Below are positions 4,820 through 7,883 of a DNA stretch of 7,883 nucleotides, piece by piece. The stretch covers positions 1 to 7,883 of the forward strand of contig CANPZQ010000089.1 in the NCBI GenBank assembly GCA_947588775.1. The letters are read 5' to 3'. Made by a program: the position numbers and the translations under genes. Numbering within the stretch: position 1 is the stretch's first letter; each line of letters starts with the position of its first letter. The DNA is from an uncultured Clostridia bacterium. GTDB taxonomy: Bacteria; Bacillota; Clostridia; Oscillospirales; Ruminococcaceae. Under the pieces are notes generated by a model, which ran no database searches, had not been told where the DNA came from, and saw only the letters and a list, made by a program, of their open reading frames with translations.

Positions 4820-7399
4820 TTAAGACAGCGCGGCAAGGGATTCCTCAATTTTAGCAAGCTTTTCGCGGGCGCTCGCAAGCTTTGCCCTTTCGGCCTCAAC
4901 GACCTTTTCAGGAGCCTTTGCGACAAATCCCTCATTTGAAAGCTTCGCGCCGATGATTCCGATATCCTTTTCAACGGCGGCTTTTTCCTTGTTGAGCCGT
5001 GCGAGCTCCTTTTCGCGGTCGATAAGCTCGTCCATCGGAATAAACAGCCTTGCCGACGGCGTAACTATAAACAGCGAACCTTCGGGGACGGCGCCATGAT
5101 TGATTATTACCTCTGAAGCTGACGCAAGCCTCTCAAAGAACATAACGCCCTTTTCGTAGGTGTCCGAATCGGCGGTTTCAATAAACAGCTCGGCCTTTCT
5201 TGACGGCGGAACGTTCATTTCGGCGCGGCGGTTGCGGATTGCGCGAATCGCCTCTATAATTTTCTCAAAAGCCTCTTCCTCCTCGGGGAAGGCGAGCTTT
5301 TCGTCATATACCGGGAAACTTTCAAGCATTAGCGGCCTACCGGTGCCGTCGAGCGCCTGCCAGATTTCCTCGGTTATAAAGGGCATAAACGGGTGCAGAA
5401 GCTTCAAAATCCCCGCCATCGCCCATACGAGCACAGTCTGCGCGTTTTCGGCGGATTCGCCGCCGGCGTTGATTCTCGGTTTAGTAAGCTCGATATACCA
5501 GTCGCAGTAAACGTCCCAGATAAAGTCGTATACCTTCTGGGCGGCAACCCCGAGCTCGAATTTCTCAAGGTTTTCGTTTACCTCTTTAGCAAGGGTGTTG
5601 AGCTTTGAAACTACCCATTTATCCTCGAGCGCGAGGTTCTCGGGGAGTTTTTCGGGAATAGCGAAGTCGTCGGGAAGGTTCATCATAATAAACCTCGTCG
5701 CGTTCCAGAGCTTATTCGCGAAGTTGCGGCACGCCTTTACCTTGTCGTCGGAGTAGCGCATATCGTTTCCGGGCGAGGTTCCGGAGGCGACCATGAACCT
5801 TAAGGCGTCCGCGCCGTATTTGTCGATTACTTCGAGCGGGTCGACGCCGTTTCCGAGGGATTTCGACATTTTAAGGCCGTTCGGGTCGCGCATAAGCCCA
5901 TGAATCAAAACCGTTTCAAAGGGCCGCTCGTGCATATGCTCCATTCCCGCGACTATCATTCTCGAAACCCAGAAGGTGATTATGTCCCAGCCGGTGACGA
6001 GGGTCGATGTCGGATAGAAATATTTGAGCTCCGGGGTTTCGTCGGGCCAGCCGAGGGTGTCGGGGTCCTGCCTCATTGTTTTTCCGCACTTCGGGCAGAC
6101 GGCGGAGGGCTCCTTCGTAACGACGGTTTCGCCGCAGTCGTCGCAGTAGAACGCCGGGATTCTGTGGCCCCACCAGAGCTGGCGGGAGATGCACCAGTCG
6201 CGGATGTCCTCCATCCAGTTGAAGTAGTTTTTCTCGAATCTCTCGGGGACAAATTTAATCTTCCCCGAGCGGACGGCCTCTATAGCGGGCTTCGCGAGGT
6301 CGGCCATCTTTACGAACCACTGGAGCGATACCCTCGGCTCGACGGTCGTTCCGCAGCGTTCGCAGGTTCCGACGTTGTGGGAATAGTCCTCGGTTTCGAC
6401 TAAGAATCCTCCGGCCTCAAGATCGGCGACAATCGCCTTTCTCGCCTCGAAGCGGTCCATTCCTGCATACTTCGGGTAATCGTCGGTAATTTTTGCGTCG
6501 TCGGTCATTACGTTTATAACCGGAAGGTTGTGCCTTAAGCCCACCTCAAAGTCGTTCGGGTCGTGGGCGGGAGTGATTTTAACTACGCCGGTTCCGAATT
6601 CCGTATCTACATACGGGTCGGCGACGACGGGGATTTCCCTGCCGACGAGCGGGAGGGTTACGGTTTTTCCGACATATTTTTTATATCTTTCGTCCTTCGG
6701 GTTCACGGCGACGGCGGTATCTCCCAAAAGCGTTTCGGGGCGCGTCGTCGCGAGCTCAAGGTATCCCGAGCCGTCGGTGAGGGGGTATCTTAAGTGCCAG
6801 AAGTGGCCGGCCTGCTCCTCATAGATAACCTCGGCGTTTGAAATCGCGGTGAGGCAGCGCGGACACCAGTTTATTATTCTCTCGCCGCGATAAATCAAGC
6901 CCTTTTCGTAGTAGCGGACGAATACCTCGCGGACGGCCTTCGAGCAGCCCTCGTCTAAGGTGAAGCGTTCGCGCTCCCAGTCGCAGGAGGAGCCGAGCTT
7001 TTTAAGCTGATTTATGATTGTGGAGCCGTATTTTTCTCTCCACGCCCATGCGCGCTTCAAAAATCCTTCACGGCCCGTCATGTCCTTCGTTACGCCTTCC
7101 TTGCGCATTTCGGCGACGATTTTCGCTTCCGTCGCGATGGAGGCATGGTCGGTTCCCGGCAGCCAGAGGGTTTCGTAGCCCGACATGCGCTTATAGCGGA
7201 TTAAAATATCCTGAAGCGTGTTGTCGAGGGCGTGGCCCATGTGGAGCTGTCCCGTGATGTTCGGCGGCGGGATTACGATTGTATAGGGCTTTTTCGAGGG
7301 GTTCACCTCGGCGTGGAAATAGTTTCCTTTGAGCCAGTAGGAGTAGATTTTGTCCTCCACCTGCTTCGGCTCGTAGAGCTTTGCGAGTTCCTTTTTCAT
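4820..7399 (-). CDS. valS: Valine--tRNA ligase lacking the DTWFSS segment
   Basis: ValRS, a class Ia synthetase, activates valine with ATP, charges tRNA-Val, and hydrolyses mischarged Thr-tRNA-Val in its editing domain. At 859 residues it is slightly short (B. subtilis about 880). Motifs in order: PPPNITGQLHMGH with HMGH at 53-56; zinc-type pairs C179/C182 and C346/C349; editing motif TTRPETLLGDTA (218-229); a second zinc pair set C419/C422 and C435/C438; KMSKS (510-514); anticodon-binding helices (about 590-760); and the C-terminal coiled coil (about 790-857). Fourteen residues normally reading like VLDTWFSSALWPFS are missing between D447 and T448, in frame, and Tyr is Trp471 in the following GWDII motif. 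ATG 7399 has AAAGAGG 9 nt upstream; the open frame to 7519 runs into the T-box leader. It is the first gene of the minus operon. Confidence 0.95.
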   Translation of the reverse strand: MKKELAKLYEPKQVEDKIYSYWLKGNYFHAEVNPSKKPYTIVIPPPNITGQLHMGHALDNTLQDILIRYKRMSGYETLWLPGTDHASIATEAKIVAEMRKEGVTKDMTGREGFLKRAWAWREKYGSTIINQLKKLGSSCDWERERFTLDEGCSKAVREVFVRYYEKGLIYRGERIINWCPRCLTAISNAEVIYEEQAGHFWHLRYPLTDGSGYLELATTRPETLLGDTAVAVNPKDERYKKYVGKTVTLPLVGREIPVVADPYVDTEFGTGVVKITPAHDPNDFEVGLRHNLPVINVMTDDAKITDDYPKYAGMDRFEARKAIVADLEAGGFLVETEDYSHNVGTCERCGTTVEPRVSLQWFVKMADLAKPAIEAVRSGKIKFVPERFEKNYFNWMEDIRDWCISRQLWWGHRIPAFYCDDCGETVVTKEPSAVCPKCGKTMRQDPDTLGWPDETPELKYFYPTSTLVTGWDIITFWVSRMIVAGMEHMHERPFETVLIHGLMRDPNGLKMSKSLGNGVDPLEVIDKYGADALRFMVASGTSPGNDMRYSDDKVKACRNFANKLWNATRFIMMNLPDDFAIPEKLPENLALEDKWVVSKLNTLAKEVNENLEKFELGVAAQKVYDFIWDVYCDWYIELTKPRINAGGESAENAQTVLVWAMAGILKLLHPFMPFITEEIWQALDGTGRPLMLESFPVYDEKLAFPEEEEAFEKIIEAIRAIRNRRAEMNVPPSRKAELFIETADSDTYEKGVMFFERLASASEVIINHGAVPEGSLFIVTPSARLFIPMDELIDREKELARLNKEKAAVEKDIGIIGAKLSNEGFVAKAPEKVVEAERAKLASAREKLAKIEESLAALS

Positions 7400-7437
7400 G
7401 TTTTTGTACCTCTTTCTTAAAGATTTCCTTCGGAGCG

Positions 7438-7470
7438 AAAAAAACGCCCCAAAGCCGTTGCTTTGAGACG
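7438..7470 (-). terminator. T-box attenuator terminator before valS
   Basis: An 11-bp stem with two G-U pairs (7460-7470 with 7445-7455 on the minus strand), a 4-nt AACG loop, then a run of seven U (7444-7438). It forms when tRNA-Val is charged and stops transcription before valS. Confidence 0.88.
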
Positions 7471-7495
7471 AGATAAATCCCGCGGTACCACTCAA
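7463..7495 (-). promoter_or_regulatory. T-box antiterminator helix
   Basis: On the minus strand UUGAG (7491-7495) pairs with CUCAA (7463-7467), and GCGG pairs with UCGU via two G-U pairs, leaving the 7-nt bulge UGGUACC that contacts the free tRNA CCA end. CUCAA is also part of the terminator stem, so the two folds exclude each other. Confidence 0.85.
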
Positions 7496-7699
7496 ATTAG
7501 ACGGCGGACGCGCCGCCATCTCACTTTAAAAGCTTTAACGGGCCTTACCCGGGAGGATTCTAATCGCCCGGCTCGCGGGCTTTCTTTCCTCCGGCTCGGG
7601 GGCTACGGCCTATGCGCGGGCTCCGGCGGCTTTCACCTAATCCGCCTCTCTAAATGAAGTCCGAAAGCATAAGCTCTCCCCGTCAGCGTCTTTATGACG

Positions 7700-7728
7700 A
7701 TATTATCACAAACCGCGGAAAAAGTCAA
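7700..7728 (-). promoter_or_regulatory. Sigma-A type promoter of the valS operon
   Basis: The -35 box TTGACT (7723-7728) and -10 box TAATAT (7700-7705) are separated by exactly 17 bp. Each differs from consensus by one base. The expected start is about 7692-7694, immediately before Stem I of the T-box. Confidence 0.88.
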
Positions 7729-7809
7729 CAGAAAAATTTCCGGTTTTATGTATCTTTTTACGGCGCGGGTCAATAATATCGGTAAAATTTTCAAAAGGAG
7801 GCCGCAGCG

Positions 7810-7883
7810 GTGAAATTGCTTAAAGGGCTTACTCTTTTTACATTCGGCGGGCTCGCCTACGGGCTTGTGGAAATCGCGTGGAG
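7810..7883 (+). CDS. Start of a small membrane protein, possibly putative ABC transporter permease (CmpB-like), partial
   Basis: A gene truncated by the window end; 24 full codons are visible from GTG 7810, preceded by a strong AAGGAGG (7795-7801) at 8-nt spacing. The N-terminus MKLLKGLTLFTFGGLAYGLV followed by Glu, Ile, Ala and Trp is hydrophobic with a GG pair and an acidic residue. It resembles the first helix of PF06541 (putative ABC transporter permease, CmpB-like) proteins from Ruminococcaceae, in which LWRG and SHWSM would follow. This assignment is from memory and cannot be tested on so few residues. It is transcribed away from valS. Confidence 0.6.
   Translation, partial: MKLLKGLTLFTFGGLAYGLVEIAW

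Larger units (their letters stand above)
7438..7693 (-). promoter_or_regulatory. Valine-specific T-box riboswitch leader of valS
   Basis: The valS leader is a T-box RNA that binds uncharged tRNA-Val and then permits read-through. Stem I is visible: GCUUAUGC (minus strand, about 7666-7673) pairs with GCAUAGGC (about 7608-7615), and below it GGGG pairs with CCCC. These enclose an internal loop of AGA opposite CGUAG, in which GUA (7604-7606) is a valine codon and the likely specifier. The distal Stem I marks AGAGAG (7646-7651) and GGUG (7634-7637) are in the expected order. The T-box bulge UGGUACC (7484-7490) is intact, and the leader ends in a terminator 39 nt before valS. The transcription start is estimated from the promoter, so the outer boundary is approximate. 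Confidence 0.93.

Noticed and set aside
7400..7519. Longer ValRS start giving 40 extra N-terminal residues
   Set aside because: The extra codons lie in the T-box antiterminator and terminator. ATG 7399 begins the conserved MKKELAKLYEPK and has AAAGAGG 9 nt upstream.
7774..7779. TAATAT as a -10 box for the divergent plus-strand gene
   Set aside because: No convincing -35 box lies 16-18 bp upstream. The hexamer may be real, but the promoter is not supported on its own.

Overview
The window looks like a chromosomal segment from a GC-rich member of the Clostridia, probably an uncultured Oscillospirales/Ruminococcaceae-type gut bacterium. This is inferred from four things: a T-box riboswitch in front of valS, the clostridial type of ValRS (zinc-finger pairs, GQLHMGHALDN motif), a DUF6106-type membrane protein, and AAGGAGG-like ribosome binding sites 8-10 nt from their starts. 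No phage, transposase, CRISPR, tRNA or rRNA is visible.

Layout. Positions 1-182 hold no recognised gene but contain five back-to-back perfect hairpins (30-110). A tightly packed plus-strand operon follows: a FabG-like short-chain reductase (183-914), a two-helix DUF6106-like membrane protein (936-1430), acpS (1427-1768), nnrD (1770-2843) and a small lipoprotein (2755-3279). The 202-nt gap at 3280-3481 contains a 16-bp inverted repeat whose loop carries a very strong G-quadruplex motif (3287-3369), then a bidirectional terminator (3421-3453). On the minus strand, reading towards that terminator, lies a second operon: valS (7399-4820), then 21 nt downstream a CPBP-family membrane protease with an unusual C-terminal domain (4798-3482). 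The valS leader (about 7693-7438) is a T-box with a GUA valine specifier, a mutually exclusive antiterminator and terminator, and a near-consensus promoter (7700-7728). The last 74 nt begin a divergent plus-strand membrane protein gene.

How the genes fit together. AcpS charges acyl carrier protein, NnrD repairs hydrated NAD(P)H, and the SDR is either a fatty-acid-type ketoreductase or an EF-P 5-aminopentanone reductase (YmfI-like). Together they form a housekeeping cofactor and carrier-protein operon. The valS operon should be induced when uncharged tRNA-Val accumulates, and it carries the CPBP gene with it.

The most striking observation is that ValRS, otherwise complete, lacks 14 residues spanning the near-invariant DTWFSS signature of the catalytic domain, in frame, between D447 and T448. 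A tyrosine-to-tryptophan change lies 24 residues further on. Other points are a probable one-base frame change at the 3' end of nnrD, the hairpin array, and the G-quadruplex inside an inverted repeat.
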